DNA of 64,000 bases from Syngnathus acus (GCF_901709675.1 NC_051101.1:7770501-7834500), one strand, 5' to 3'. Counted from the stretch's first letter, positions 25,901 to 40,900 are shown. Notes: a model not told the origin generated them from the letters alone. Program-made: numbers and translations.

Positions 25901-28900
25901 GCTAATACCTTGTGCTTCTGTAATGGGAATCGTTAAAAGGAGGTCAGTGTTCAGCTAAGGACAAAAAAAAAGATCAGTCTAAAAATACAGCATTACAAAA
26001 TATTTTGCAGTGTTATCATAGCAGTATCTTCAGAAATCTGAGCTGTCCTAGTTTTACCGAAAAGAGGGACAGGAGAGATGCAGTCTTCATGACCTACATG
26101 AGACCAACAGCACAGCTATGGCCAGATGTCAAGCTGCAACAAATTGTTTTCTTTCGGGAACAAAAAGAAAAAAATACATGGAAAACTGCATTCACGCCTG
26201 CACATGCAGGAGCATGCATATAATAAAACGACTAATTTGTGTGAGCATTGTTTGTCAAACTATATATACATGACCTTAGAAAAAGCTTCTCTGCCCAAAG
26301 CAGATTGTACAGAGTATCTTGCTAAATATTTTCAAGGTTAGAGATGAGCTGATTGCGATTTGGCCTATCATCGGGTCTAAAGCTGTTCCTCATCCAATAT
26401 TCCTACCTTTTGGGAAGAAAAACCATACTGAAAGATGTGAAGACTTGAAATTACTGATAGGTCTAAATGTGACTGTTGCTGGGTCTTTTTTTACACTATT
26501 ACACCACTCCATCTCACTTGTGACCCTAATAAGGAAGAACACCACAGAACATAGATGGTATACTTGGATACTGCTAATAAAATCTGAGTTTTATCATAAC
26601 TTTAACAGTCACTTGTTCAGCAGCATATTTTTTACATTCCTTATAGGCATTTTTACTTAAAATCAATGAAATGACATCATCTAGTGTATGTGTGTGCATT
26701 TGTTGACCTTTGTTTATTTGAACACTCACTCCAGCTGGGCGTTATTTTTTATTTGAAGTGTGTGCACTCAGTTTAACACTTTTTCATTAGATCAGATCAC
26801 TTGCAGCCTTATTCATATGCAGTTAGTAGTAGCTGTTGAAGTGATGTTGACCTATTTTTTTTTCTCGAGGCGTATGAATTAATTTAGCGTGTAACCGGAT
26901 CATTTTAAGCCAATATGGTATTTTGTGTCAAACTATTTGCATAATTGTGATAATACGGAAAGTTACCCACAAAAGTCCCTTTAAGATGATCTTGATCCTT
27001 TTTTTATGAGAATGTCGAGCAAAGCGTACACGGTCTGTGCACTGAACTAACACTCACATTTATTTTCATATGAACAATGAACGTTGGGCTCTGGCTGCAC
27101 ATGTTGACATTTTACCAAGTGGCTTTGTTAAGTGCCGATGTTGAAATGTTATTTGCTTAAACAGTGTCATTAGTCAGACCGATCACGACAGCCCATCAAA
27201 TAAATCACCAAAAGGCCGTAAGTACACGCGTGCAGCTAAGTTTCTGTGGCAGCGTGGCACTAACGGGCTGAGCTGGCAAGTTGAGGCATGTTTCCATTTG
27301 GCAGCGGGGGATAAATATGGCCTTGACACATGAGATGTTCCAGACTCAACCACAACCTGCCTGGCTCTCATCCAAGTAGCATTTGTTCAACGACAGCCAA
27401 ACAATTTGTACTGAAAGCAGCATACTCTCAGTCACTCAATGTATGTGTAGAGAGAGAGAGGGAGGGAGGGAGAGCGAGAGAGAAAGAGTGAGAGAATGAT
27501 AGAGAGGTGGCGAGAGACGGAGAAGCAAATGTATGCTGACAAAAGCTTATACTGTACAGCACTGTCTGAATGCTCTATTTACCTCTGCAACAAAGAGCAT
27601 CAGATAACATAAGCGTGTGTGACAAGTTTGTGTGTGTGTGTGTGTGTTCGTGTGCATGCTCCTTGGAATCTGAACCTGCAGTGTGAGGGACAGACAGGAA
27701 ATATATTGTACGAATAAAAAAATAGCATCTAAACCTACTCAATCATATTACAATCTATTGCAAAAATGAATTTGAGTGTCAAACTCATCACTATCATATT
27801 TTATAGACCGTATAGCCATTTTTTAGATTCCTTTTTAAACTACACTCTTACTCCGGGATAAAAGTTGTCACAGACACCCATTTGTTAAATTTTACCAATA
27901 ATGAATGAAAACATGTTCAGATATAAGAGACAAATGTAGACAAAAAAGCAACTTTGATGTGACTCCAAAACTCAACTCATTTGCTTACAATCAAGTAGTG
28001 CAAGAAACTAACGATAACGTTCAAGTTTAATGGCTGGACCTCCGTCTATATACTTTTTGTATCAACTGTAAATGTATTCATGATCATATTCAGTGGCAAA
28101 TGAGATGACGTGTAAAGTGGAGACTGAATGTGGAGGATACCTACTGTCGAAGTTTGTTATATATTTGGAGCGTTCTCATAATCATAGTTGATCAGTGTGC
28201 TTTGCAGTCTGCAGAACACACGTCTGCTTGTGAAAATTTACAAGGTGCTAAGTGTTTGTGTTTACAAGTTGTTGAGTGGTCCTACACAAAAGTCCGACAT
28301 TTTTTTCCACACAAGGGCCTGAAGGATTCATAGCACGGCTGGGCGATATGGCCTTGATAAAATCTCAGATGTTTTTCTACCCCCTCAAAAAACTGATTTA
28401 CTATCTTAATAAATTTGTTTCGACAGGCCCGCTTCCTACAGTATCAAGCTCGGTGTGCCAATTTAGGCCTTGCATTTCATCATGAGTGAATAAGCATGTT
28501 TTACGTCAGCTAAACCTTGACTGGACACAACTCTTTATTAGTCCAAACATTCGGACAGACACTTTGACAGACACTTTGTGCTTTAGATGAGGAAGCGATG
28601 GAAGAAGGGGGCCAGGCTGAGGTAAACAAAATAGTATGTCTCACACAGAGAGAAAGCCACATCTATCTATACCCAAAGATAGGGAGATAATTGGGTACAG
28701 ACTAGAGAGGCAGGACGTGGGGAACGTGCAACAGCAGAGAGCAGTGATCTTGAGGACATCCAGTCCAAGTACAGTAAATCCGACAAAATCTGGCAAGACT
28801 GTGATCAAATGAATATTCCCATACTGGAAGGACTTCAAGGACACAGCGTCTCAGGAAAAGTAACAACACTCTTCCTTACACCACCAAGCACAATAGCACC

Positions 28901-31900
28901 AACATTATATGAGTATTTGTGGATCTTAATCTTTTCTACGATATCCTACACACTTTAAAGGATATTGCAAAGCATGTCAGAAAAGCCCAAGAACTGGTGT
29001 CACAAAAGATATATTTCAAAAACAAACTACAATCTCTTTTATGTGGACGTGATCATCAAACTTGTACACAAAGAGATAATTTGAGAGCTGTAGCATGACA
29101 AGTTATAGTGACTTCACTATGACATGCCTTGCTCACAATGGCCTGAGCATCTGACACTTCTAGGCTGAAAAGAATATCCAGCCAAACTGGTTCTGTGTGA
29201 TTTATTTATTCTTTCCCAAGCTCAAGGGGAAAGCAATTCAACACAGTCTGTTTTAAGGACCTGGACGACATGAAGATAGCCGCGATGTTGCTGCTAGGGA
29301 GGATACCAGATGAATCCTTCCAGGAGGCTGAAGACTGGAAAGGTGCATTTCACTCCAGGGGGATTAATTGAAGGATAAAACTAGTAGTTTGGATTTGAAA
29401 TATACCTTCTGTGCTGTCACCAGTCTTGGAACCTTTGCGACACACCTCGAGGAAATGAAGAACGCAACGTTCAACTACTAAATACAGCTAAATATTACAT
29501 TGTGAAAGTTTCAAATTTGAGCCCACCCTCCCAAAAAAGAATGGATGTCCTATGGAATCCCATATCTAGAGAATTTGAAATGAAGTGCAGGAAATGTAAA
29601 TAGTTCATTTATTGATAGGTCATGTCAGACATCACTGATGTTAAGAAAGTTTTTTTGTGGAAGTACTGAAATGTATTGATAAAATGAAGCATTAGGATTT
29701 AGGGGGAAGTGGCCTCTGACAGATTCTTTTAATGCTCCATAATCATTCTTTACTTGAATGTTAGGAGCCTATATTTATGTATTTTCAAATGAAACTTTGT
29801 GTGAAACAGTTATGATTCATGAAGATCGAATATAAAGATCCCTTTCACCAAAAGTGGAAATGAAAAACGAGGGGAAAAGGACACGATTTTCTTAAATAAA
29901 ACAAATAAAACAAAACATAAGATGAGGAAGTGGAAATGGAGTTAGTTGGGACGATTGCAGCCACAGCTGTAAGCTTGCCCAGTCATTCCTGAAAGTTGTG
30001 TGCTACTTCCTCATGGTTCCAGCACTGAGGCGAGGGAGCTGGAAGAGCAGGAGGGAGGGAACTGGGGCATTATGTGTCTGTCAGAAAGCGCCTGGAGGTT
30101 TCAGGAATTCAGTAAAACAAATAGAAAAACCTCTCAGCGCGCCAGCTGACTGCATGTGAGGAGGCAGGGAAGGACTCGTACAAGAGAAACCAAGGCAGAC
30201 ACACACACAAAAACGACACGTGTTTAAAACTCTAAAGGTCAAGGGGCTGTGGAGGGTGGGAGCGACTAAGAATTACAACATACTTGCCATTATTTTAAAC
30301 ACTCAACATATTATTCCTGTCATGGAATCACTCAAATGCCTACAAGGAACTGGTGTTGCTGGGTTCACACACATCCAGAGGTTTAGTCAGAGTAGAAAAG
30401 GTGCTGAATTGGATTTACTCTGAATAACCACAATGAGCCATATTTTCCATTGCCATCAACGCGGAAAAGACACTGCCAATTCTCTAAATAGTTTACAGAA
30501 CTCGCAAAGGCAAACAAGACGTGCAAACACACGAGCAGAAAACAAATGAAGTCGTAGGCACAGGCGGGCGCCGGAGCACTCTCACACCAATTTACGTGAG
30601 CGTTTGGAGTGTGTACACTGAAAACACGCATTCTTCCTCAACTCGTCATTGCAAATGTTTGGCCCAGCAAAACAAAATCGGGGGTATAGAGTGTTCCTCT
30701 TCGTTTATACATCCAGTGCGTGTTTAAGATTACAGCATGTTGGCACTCAAACAGGGACGCCATGAAGAGAGACCTCAATTGAAACCCATGCAAACACTTT
30801 CGGGTTGCAGTCAGAGAAGCACTGCGGGAAACCCTAAGAAGGATCACCTGGATAAACTGATATTTAAATCTCTCCTTAGTTTATAGAAGAAATATTACAG
30901 AGTTTACCTCTGTTCATCATTGCCAACTCCCCTGCACCACTTCCAGTCCCCCGCTTCATTTCCTGGTCCACGCAGCACTCTTAATAGGCCGTCTGGGAAT
31001 TACAACATCAAGAAAATTCCTGTCTTGCCCGGCCTACTTATTTTGAGTCATACTTATGTCACTGTGAGAAAGAGACATTCATTTTTGGACCTTTTGACCT
31101 TTCAACCAAAAATCTACTGGGCAGTCCTGAATCTTTGCCACGGCTTCTAGTGTCTACTACCTCTACCTCTACTACCTCTCTCGGCATGGAAATAAACAAC
31201 TCAGCTGTTAATGATGACCTTGAACTTGAATGAAACTTAATGTTTGAGGCTGAGAATAACATCAAGCAGGGGGATTCAGTCCTCAAGTTGCAATCCTAAG
31301 CCACCACAAAACTCATTAATGATAAGTGGGCTATATTAAACTTTGACGTGCATTTGGCACAAAAATAAAAATACCTTTACTGGAAGTGCAAAAGGGGATC
31401 AGTGACAAGAACAGGGGGTGATACATCTAATAAATAGTTTGGTCACACATTACTGTAAACTGGTACGTTACTGGAACTAGAACTGGCTGGCTCCATGTGT
31501 AGATCATTAACAACTACCATGGATGATGATGATGATGAGCTTTCAACCTCCAGGAATAGGCAGGCCAGTGTCCTAATCTTAGAGACACAAGTGGTAATTG
31601 GCAAAGGCTTGTAAAATCCTGCCATGGACGTTGTTACACACAAAGCACACACACTCTTGAGTCCACACACAAGTACCATAAAAATCATGTGCTAGCAATC
31701 CCGACGCCTGAAATTAGCAAAGGAAAAAATGGGGCAGATGTTGGCTAGGGAAATTCCTATACGTCTATGTGCAACACACAGCGGACCACAAAGTGCAACT
31801 GATTTATGATATCCCAAATCTGCAAAACAACAAACAGAATCCAACAAACTATAACTCCATCGTAATTCGCCCATATTCATTGCAGATGTCTTGCCCTTTT

Positions 31901-34900
31901 CGCCAAGCGACACAGACTCTGACTTAGTGTATTTTATATCCAGTGACACCGCATAAAAATTCACTGCCGAGTGAAAAGGCCGCAACTACAAAAATAACTG
32001 GTTCCTGAAAAGAGATTGGATTCCACCAATGTTTTGGTTTCGGTGAAGGCCGGTTGCACTTACATATATGCCGGTGGAAGGTTCTCTGGGAGGAAGCGAC
32101 CCAGGACTGAGGACAGGTGAACTGGCCGGACTGCAGAGCTCAGGGAAGGGATTGGGGATGGCAGGGAGAGAGGATGTCCTCAGTTGTTGCTGTTCTTCAC
32201 GCAACCTCCTGGACAATGGCAAAAGGAACCCAAAACAGTCATTACGTTTGCCTATCGGGCATTGTCCGTTCAATTGGAATTCTCTTCTAGTTTCAGTTTA
32301 CACTCACTGGGGAAATTAGTTAGAAAATAAACTTGCCAGACTCATCAAACAGGAAAGTGGATCACTTTGTTGATATATGTTACAATAATGAAAAACCTAG
32401 TTTTGACTTGGTCTTTATTTAATTTAACAATGATTTGTGATTGTTAAGACACTTGAGAACAAACATACCAATGGTACAGATTACAGAATGATTCATTCTC
32501 TAGTCAAAATATAAATGATTACTGTTTTTCTTCTCTATCTTTAGAATGAAACTCAAGGGGAGCAGAAACTGAGACGGGAAGCATAATATGAATCTCATAA
32601 CATTTTTTGTTTTGTTACTTTTTCTACTGCTGAATTTATAAAATTATTATTCTGGGCTATAACAAGCAGTGAAGGCTGAAGGATGGTCAGAAATTGCAGT
32701 TTTATCTGACTATGAAATTTATATTCAAATTCAGACTGAATATCTTGAATGTTCAATTAATGCTAAATGTATTCAGCTAGAATAAGATGTTTATTTATTT
32801 ATTTTTAACATTGTTTCAGTTAAACTGAACACATTTTCTTTGATGTAATATTACTGTACGGGGTGAGGATGATTGACCTGTTATTGTATTAAATGTATCA
32901 AATTAAATTATCAACTGCCATTTGTGGTAATGACATAATACATCTTCCTGAAGAGTGAAAAGTGCGTCGAACTTTAGGATAACAAGACCTGCTGACACAT
33001 GTGAGTTGTGTGCAGGAGGGGATATTAGAAAATCTTTTCTGTATCGCACCCAAGCTCATGTCTGTTTCTGTCTGATCTTGCCATAATGAACAGTCTCCAA
33101 GCCAGGAGAAATCACAGACCCCTGCAGCCTGCTGGCTAATTTTCTGCAATATTCATCGCACATCAATATTAAACAAGCCATCTCTTTAAAGCATTTTTTT
33201 TTTTTTTAAATTGGGCATACGCACTATAAGCTTGTGGCTCAGAAGAGGGATGATGGTTTGACAGCCGATCATAAACTTTTCAGGATTAAATTTTTTTTTT
33301 TGGGAGGGGGGAATAGTGCGCTCAGAAAACCATTGTGGGAGACTCTCTGGTTTCAACTCTGTCTCCCTGCCTCTATCATTTCTCTGTAGAACCCAGCGAG
33401 TTCAAAAGGGAGCGAGCCTTTTGATGTCGTCCCATCTGAGCTTGAGAACAGGGTTATCCAGAGGTCAGCGCTGAATAATAAGAACTTCGGGGCCTGAGTC
33501 TGTGCTTGTGTGTGAGAGCTTGTGAGAAGAGGCGAGAAAGCGGGAGTCCTTAAAGACAGAATAGTCTATTACCTGATCATTTCTTCTCTACTTCTGTCAA
33601 ATACTTTGGACAGGGATAATTATTACAGACCGCTCTGCAGAGAATGTATAGGCAAAAGCCTATAATGAACGCCTCAGGGAGACTGTGAGCTATGACTATT
33701 TAAACTGAGAAATAGGCTTACGCTTGATGATAAAATTAATGAGAATTTGACCTGATGGTGTTGTTTGAGACAAACAGGGCCTGACAAGAAGGGAGAGGGC
33801 ATTGAAAGGCTACAGATGAGGAATTATACAGAAACATTTACAAATTGGGAGGGTGCGCACTGTGCAGGTTCCTAATATACAATCAAATCTGTATATTAAT
33901 CTATCGGATTCTAGTCACACTTAGTATCACTTCAAAGTCTAAAGAATATGGTGGATCCTCTTAATTTGAGTGCCCCTAAAGTTGTACAATTTGGACTTCT
34001 ACCAAACCCTTCCAAAAAAAATTGTCTGTAGTCACAAAAACTTCCAACTTCAAACAGTATTATTAAGCGATCCCAGCACATTGTGCAAAACCACACTTCG
34101 GTTATGTTTTTTTTTTCCTTTGGCTGGGTGGCTTTTTTGACTGTGTGACCAAGGAACAGTCCTCCAATGGTAAAAAAAGGAGAAAACAGATGGAATCAGA
34201 GGCCACGAAGTTTCCTGGAACTTCCTCTGCACGACATGCAACAAAACATAGCAGCACAGTCGAATATATAAAATGCAAATATTTTCTCTCTGCAGATCAT
34301 GAAAATGTAGTCAAATTCTGGTCCCCAGTTCTTTTTTTTTTTTTTTTTTTACTGATGGATGTTAATAATCAACAGCTAGTTGCATTGTCATTAGAGTCTA
34401 TCAATCATCTACTCTGCTGCATTCGAAGTGTGCATGCTAAAAGCTCAAGTATGTGTACTGACGTATTCTCACAGGCCTGTGCGAACAACTCACACACGCA
34501 ACGATGAAAGTCTGAACGACTAGCACAGGATCCTTTTTGCCTTTATCTCAAGATTTATGAGGACCAGAAGTAAGCGGCAATTCAGACAATTCTGAGCATG
34601 TTTGTGGGAAAACCAAATCTACAGGCTACTTCCACCACTACCACCACACTGGCAACGATTCTTCCACCCACTCGCAGGCCGGCCGAGAAGAGCAAAAAGC
34701 TGACTAAAAAGAAATAGTTACTTGAAATTTTACACATTACGCCCCGTGTGATATTAAAATTCTTTGAAATTTTAAGTCTGATTATCTTGAGCAGGGGTTT
34801 CAAACTATGGCCCGTGGGCCAAATTTGGCCCGCAGTGTAATTATATTTGTCCCGCGAAGACAAATTATGCATCAACTTTGTGTTGATACTAAAATTGAAA

Positions 34901-37900
34901 ATTGTCATCACTTTTAAAAACTAGAGCTGTTTCTAGCCATTTTTATTAGCACTTTTTTAATTTTTTTATTTTAACAGTTCTTACTCGTCTCTGATTTCAA
35001 AACTAGTTATTCATCAGTTTGTTGAGTAGCCTATGCTGTATATAATATGAAACGTTCATACATTTATTTGGGTTGACAGTCATAAAGGCTCTACGAAGGA
35101 AAATATGACTACAATGCGGCCCGCGACAAAAATGAGTTTGACACCCCTGATGTGCAGTACTATTCTTACAACAGTTCTACATTCAAACGAGTTATAAGTT
35201 GTCCTGTACGTTCAGCCCACTCACCGTACAGCCAGGATGTGCATGGGTTGTGATCGGCATAGGCTTGCTTGCGGTAGATCAATGGACGCGGAGGAGGGTG
35301 GTTCGTGTGAGGAATGGCTTAGCAAATGATGGCCCTGCTGTAGTTGCGCGTGGTGCGTGTTAGGGCGATGGTGGTTGTGGGGTTGCTGGGAAGAAGTTGA
35401 GGTCTGTCCGTTTTGAAGTAGCGATGTAGACTCTGTTTGCTGGGCACTGGAGGTGGAGTATAAGCTCTCCAGGGAAGAATTCATGTCATTCACCAGGGCT
35501 TCTAAATCAAGATCATCCTCTGGAAGACACATAAGAAACATAAAAAGGAATACAAGCTGGAAATTGATTTGTTGCAGAAAATGCAAATAAGGGGATGAAC
35601 GATTTTGCCAAGTAATAATGTCATTTTGATTTATTTTCCCCAATATATTCCAATTCCGACATGTGATTTTGTTTCCTAGGTCCGCTTTTAGTTTTTAGTC
35701 AGAACTTTACCCAAAAGTATAGTTTTCTTTTTGCTATTCTGTATTTTTTGCTCATGAGATTTTCATGATGATGTTTGTTTCCCTGTTTTTTTTTTTTTAT
35801 ATATATATATAGATAAAATGGGCGGCTCGTTGGAGCACTGGGTAGCACGTCCGCCTCACAGTTAGGAGGGTGCGGGTTCGATTCCACCTCCGGCCCTCCC
35901 TGTGTGGAGTTTGCATGTTCTCCCCGGGCCCGCGTGGGTTTTCTCCGGGCACTCCGGTTTCCTCCCACATCCCCAAAACATGCTTGGTAGGCTGATTGGC
36001 CACTCCAAATTGTCCCTAGGTGTGAGTGTGAGTGCGAGTGCGAATGGTTGTTTGTCTCTGTGTGCCCTGCGATTGGCTGGCAACCGGTTCAGGGTGTCCC
36101 CCGCCTACTGCCCGATGACGCTGGGATAGGCTCCAGCACACCAGTGACCCCCGTGGGGACTAAGCGGTACAGAAAATGGATGGATGGATGGATAGATAGA
36201 TAAAATGAAACTTGATTGGCAAAATGTCTTCCTTCCATTGAAGGTGTTCCTGCAGTAGATAAAATTGACATTCTATGCATAAGACATGTATTTTTGTTTT
36301 TCAGCTTAGATTTTTCCAAAATATAGTTGTTTCTCATTCCTGTTCCCAATTTATTATCAACTGCTATTTGATGTGGTTTATCAGTTCTGCGTTTGCATGC
36401 GGTTGCATGCAACGAATAAAGAAACTGTTGTATCTATTTCCAGTCAATGTGCTTCTTCGATATGAGCCGATGATCTGTGAGCTGATTTAAAATGCAAAAT
36501 GCCTTTGGCCATCTCTGCCAATTTAGCACTCTGATTGGGTGTTACCTACTGGATCAGAAACAGGAAGCCATGTTCAATATGTGTAAAGGTTAATGTCAAA
36601 CTCTGATAGAGTTTATGTGCGCATACTCTGAATTACTCCTACGCAAACAGCTTTAATGCTACTTTGGTATAGGTCATGGGGTCAAGTTGGTCAATGGCTG
36701 TCCAATTGAAATATTTATTGTTCTGCTTCTGAGGGTAAGTACTAGTGTGAGTGAGTGAGTGAGTGAGTGAGTGAGTGAGTGAGTGAGTGAGTGAGTGAGT
36801 GAGTGAGTGAGTGAGTGAGTGAGTGAGTGAGTGAGTGTTTCGTTTAGATAGTTGAGGGATGAAAAAAATGTAAAATCCCAGGAAATTGTTGGGGCTATTC
36901 CACTTCTATTTCAGTTTCTCAATCATTTCATTGTGGTTGGGATCTGAACTGTTAACCTCACCATTTTAAATCTCAGTAATCCCATAAAAGAAAAGCACAA
37001 AACGCTCAACACACGCACGCAAACACGCACGCGAGCACAACACTAATTTAGCAGGATTTTCTTGACTATGGATAAGATGCTGCCCTGTCAGAAACACTTT
37101 TCAATTCTCAGCACTGGGGTTCACCGCAATGGCATCATATTGTCGGCATCTGCTCAAAATTCACAGCATGTATCGAACCTTCTACTTTTTGGATCTTAAA
37201 AACCAGCAGTCAAATTCTTTTTCTGGAGGAGAAATGTATCTTCAAAGCTCTTGTGAAAACCTCCAGGCACATTGACATTCATGAAGTGAATTTTTTAACT
37301 GACTCCAAGCATTATGTATCAAAGTTTGAAGTGAGTGGAATTGATGGGAAGTTCCTACTTAATTGCTTCATCCTGTGGAAGTTTTAGCTCAAGGGGTAAA
37401 CTGGACAAAAAACTTTGCTCTTCCCAAATTACAATCTGCAGTGGCGACTCCGATAAGTGACTCTTCATTACAAAAAACCCCAAACCTAGTTCATAAATTT
37501 ATCATCAAATCCCTGCATCTAGAGCTCACATATCTAGAGTGACCAACAATCGCACCACTGGGGGGAGACAAGAACCACTTGTGAGGGGCAGAAGATCCCA
37601 AACTGTGGAGCAGGAAGCAAAACAGACATTAGGAGATTATTTCAATAGGAAATTAAACGAAGAATTAGAACTCGTACATATTTCACAATTTTTTTTAATG
37701 TAAATATATTGTTTAGATTTCAAGAATGCTAAATACTGTCAGTCTGGGTTAAAGCACGGCAGTTGACATCTAGATCCTACCAAGAAACATACAATTTCTT
37801 ACATATATTTAAAAATAATTAAATGTACTAGGTATATATATTGTACCAAAGGATCCCTGAATGTATCAGCATAAATCTGCCCCAAACCAACAAAGTATCC

Positions 37901-40900
37901 AACAAAGAACCAGACGTTGATCTGTTTTCTTGGATACTTTTTTCCTGAAAACGTGTCAGGTATCCGATTCACAGGTGCCTGTAAATCACAGGTGGTTAAT
38001 CCGTTGGTATTAATAGCAACATGTAAGCTCGAGCACCTACTTATAGCTAAAGAGGTGTAAACCACAGAACACAGGGTGCATAGAAGGCCATATTTAGGGC
38101 TAGGGAAGGAGTGAGAAAAGCAAGCTCAAGTTAGACCAAACCAAAATACTAAAAACTCGTTTGATAAAGAAAACGGCACAATTGCTTGTATAAAAAAGCA
38201 CATCCAACGCGTTTATACCATTGGATCAAGGATTTGTAAGAGTCACTATCAGTCGCATGATTATAATCACCTTTGCGTGTTGCAATAAGATAAACAAAGG
38301 TGTGCGTCATTCGGGCTGTTGACACCGCAATTCATGACGAGCACACACTCGTGACTCAACCTAGTAGAACCAGACAAGAGCAACAAAAGACAAGTTCTAC
38401 CGACCGCTCATCTTTGGCAGGCAAAGGGGAGCACGTAAACGCCTTTATTTACAGCTGCCATGACACGCCTGACCTTACATTATTACAGCTAATCATTAGA
38501 TCCTCTTAAAATATCAGAGCAGCTCAGGCAGCAGGGAGCACACAAAGCAGAGCTGCTGACAGTAGGAATTTGTGACTGCGATGCAGTTGCTTAAACATAT
38601 TTTGGGAGCAAGTCATGTGGCGAGTCCCCTTATCAAACTAGATTCTCGGACTGAAACCTGTATTCAAACTCAGGATATGAAGTCATTGTTAAAAGTCAAA
38701 GTCTCCATGGCCTGATGTTTAAAACTATTGTCGGGACGAACAGCTTTTTTTCTTTTTATCATGCAATGTCAGAGACAAAAGGGAAAATGATGCATAAAAT
38801 AAAATTATACAAATCAATCAATGACCCTTAAAATTTACTTAAAGACATATTGGAGAGTTTTGGTTGGGTCACATCAATATCTTCTTTTATTTGTAATTAT
38901 GTAGTACATTTAAACAATTCTGAGTTTTGTTTCCCGGCTTCACCCGTGTTTTAATTATTAAAAATGAACATCATCACAGCTAACTACAGTTGTATGCGAA
39001 TATCTTTCAAACTACTCGCCCACAGTTATACAAAAATAAACACAATTACAGACATGTCTGTTGATGTAACATCTCATCAAACACCCATAATAGTGTCCCG
39101 AGAGTGCTGCCCTGTATTGTATCTCTTCTCTGTCAAGAGAAGAGAAATTACAGGACAGCAATTTCTTCATAGGTTAAAAGGACAACACTGTCAGTATTGT
39201 TTTTAAAGTTCCTTTGTTTCATGGACTCTGTTCATTTAGTCCTCTGACATGTTTTGCCCTTTCCCTTCTCTTTAAGAACATATAATTGGTTAAATTGGGG
39301 GTAAAAATCCTCCAACATCCTCCATTGTTTTAGCCAATTTACATGCAGTACTAACCAACTGTAAAACTAGTTAGGTCTGTCGGAATCTGCATAAAAGCTT
39401 GTTTTGAATATTACTGGTAATTAGGGAGAGAGACAAAGCCAAAACAAGACCATTGTACCGATGGCAGATGCATACGGCTCACCGTTTGTCCTTAAGCCAG
39501 GAATGTAGTCTGTGCACTCTTATTCAGCTTGTTCCAAACTGAAATGAGGGGTAACGCTCACTTTGAAAAAAGAATGTTGTCAAGAGGTATACATGCGTAG
39601 AACATCGATTGAACACACATGCACATGCACAAAACAGCATGTGAAATGTGAATTCAAGCCCAGCAGAGGGGCTTCCATTCAAAAGGGAGTATAGACAGAG
39701 CAGGTCTAAACTGTAAAGTGTGGCTTGTGGGGTGCACAATAACACTGGTGACAGACCCCACATACACACCCGAAGCGGGGGGAGACAATGTGGGAGGGTC
39801 AAAGGGAAACAGAAGAGGCTAAGGGGGGAAAACAGGCAAGTACGTAGCAAAAGGAAAACTACAGATCACCGAGCTAGACTCATAGTGAGGGGCATTTAGG
39901 GAGGGGACTCCCTTCACACGGGGTAAGGGTGATCACAGGACATGGCTTTCTCAGTAACAGCTGTTCCTTACTCAAGGTTGGATGGAATACATCTTTAAAT
40001 AATGGGGAAAATGCAGCAAATGATATCACAATTTACTCACAAATCGAGTTGGGTCGTATGAAGACAACCAACTGTGCTGTTTGGTGACAATATACGTGTC
40101 ACACTTAACATGCACCAGAGGACGTGAAGAAGATTGTTTTTTCAGGAGATTTGAAGGAAATTGTAAGTTACCGTATTTTCTGGACAATAAATTCCTCCGG
40201 AGTACAAGTCGCACCAGCAATAAAATGCAAAATAAAGATATAAATCAAACTGGAGTATAAGTCGCATTTTGGGGGGAAATGTATTTGATAAAATCCAACA
40301 CCAAGAACAGACATGTCATCTTGAAAGGCAATTTAGAATAAAAATAGAATAGATGCAACAACAGGCTGAATGATTGTACGGTATGCTAGCGTTATATGAC
40401 ACATAAACAACAAACTGAGAACAAGCCTGGTATGTTAACATAACATATTAAGAGTTATTCAGCTAACTATAGCATAAATACCATACAAACAAGTTCACCA
40501 AACCATCTGTGTCATTCCAAATCACTAAATTAATTGAAATCTTCATCCTCTGTGTCACTTATAAATAACTCCACCAGAGGTAGAAGATGCAGTGCTTCCT
40601 CTTCTACGTTGCTTACGTCAGACTCTTCGTCAGTTGCAGTTCCATTTATTCCACATGCCTAGAGCGCCATCTTGCGGTTTAGTGTGAAAATAACTTGTGA
40701 AATTATATAATAATGTGTTAATAATTTCACACATAAGTCGCTGATGAGGATAAATCACACCCCCGGCCAAACTTTGGAAAAAAAACTGCGATTAATAGTC
40801 CGGAAAATACGGTAAATGTAAAGGCTATAAGACCATCACCGAGCAGTTTGACGTTACTGCGACGGCAGTTGCACCTATTCCGGAATTAAGACCCTCTGGA

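Larger units (their letters stand above)
19753..32063 (-). other. Large grb10 intron between coding exons 5 and 4
   Basis: This 12.3-kb intron holds the minisatellite, the SINE remnant and the candidate internal promoter. It also holds GA-rich and GT microsatellites near 27.5-27.65 kb and unique, repeat-free stretches at about 24.40-24.61 and 26.69-27.15 kb that could be regulatory. No other gene was supported; the open frames are short and lack splice context. Confidence 0.6.
32209..35224 (-). other. grb10 intron between coding exons 4 and 3
   Basis: Holds an AT-rich unique stretch, poly-T runs near 33.2, 33.3 and 34.34 kb, and the hAT-like MITE at 34792-35149. No gene was seen. Confidence 0.6.

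Noticed and set aside
34145-34507. 120-codon plus-strand open frame
   Set aside because: It crosses a poly-T run (FFFFFFL) and shows no domain or exon structure.
35821-35900. Possible tRNA gene, because of the A/B-box-like promoter
   Set aside because: The stretch continues into a SINE body with target-site duplications and shows no complete cloverleaf.
36747-36838. Possible CRISPR-like regular repeat
   Set aside because: It is a simple tetranucleotide array with no spacers, in vertebrate DNA.
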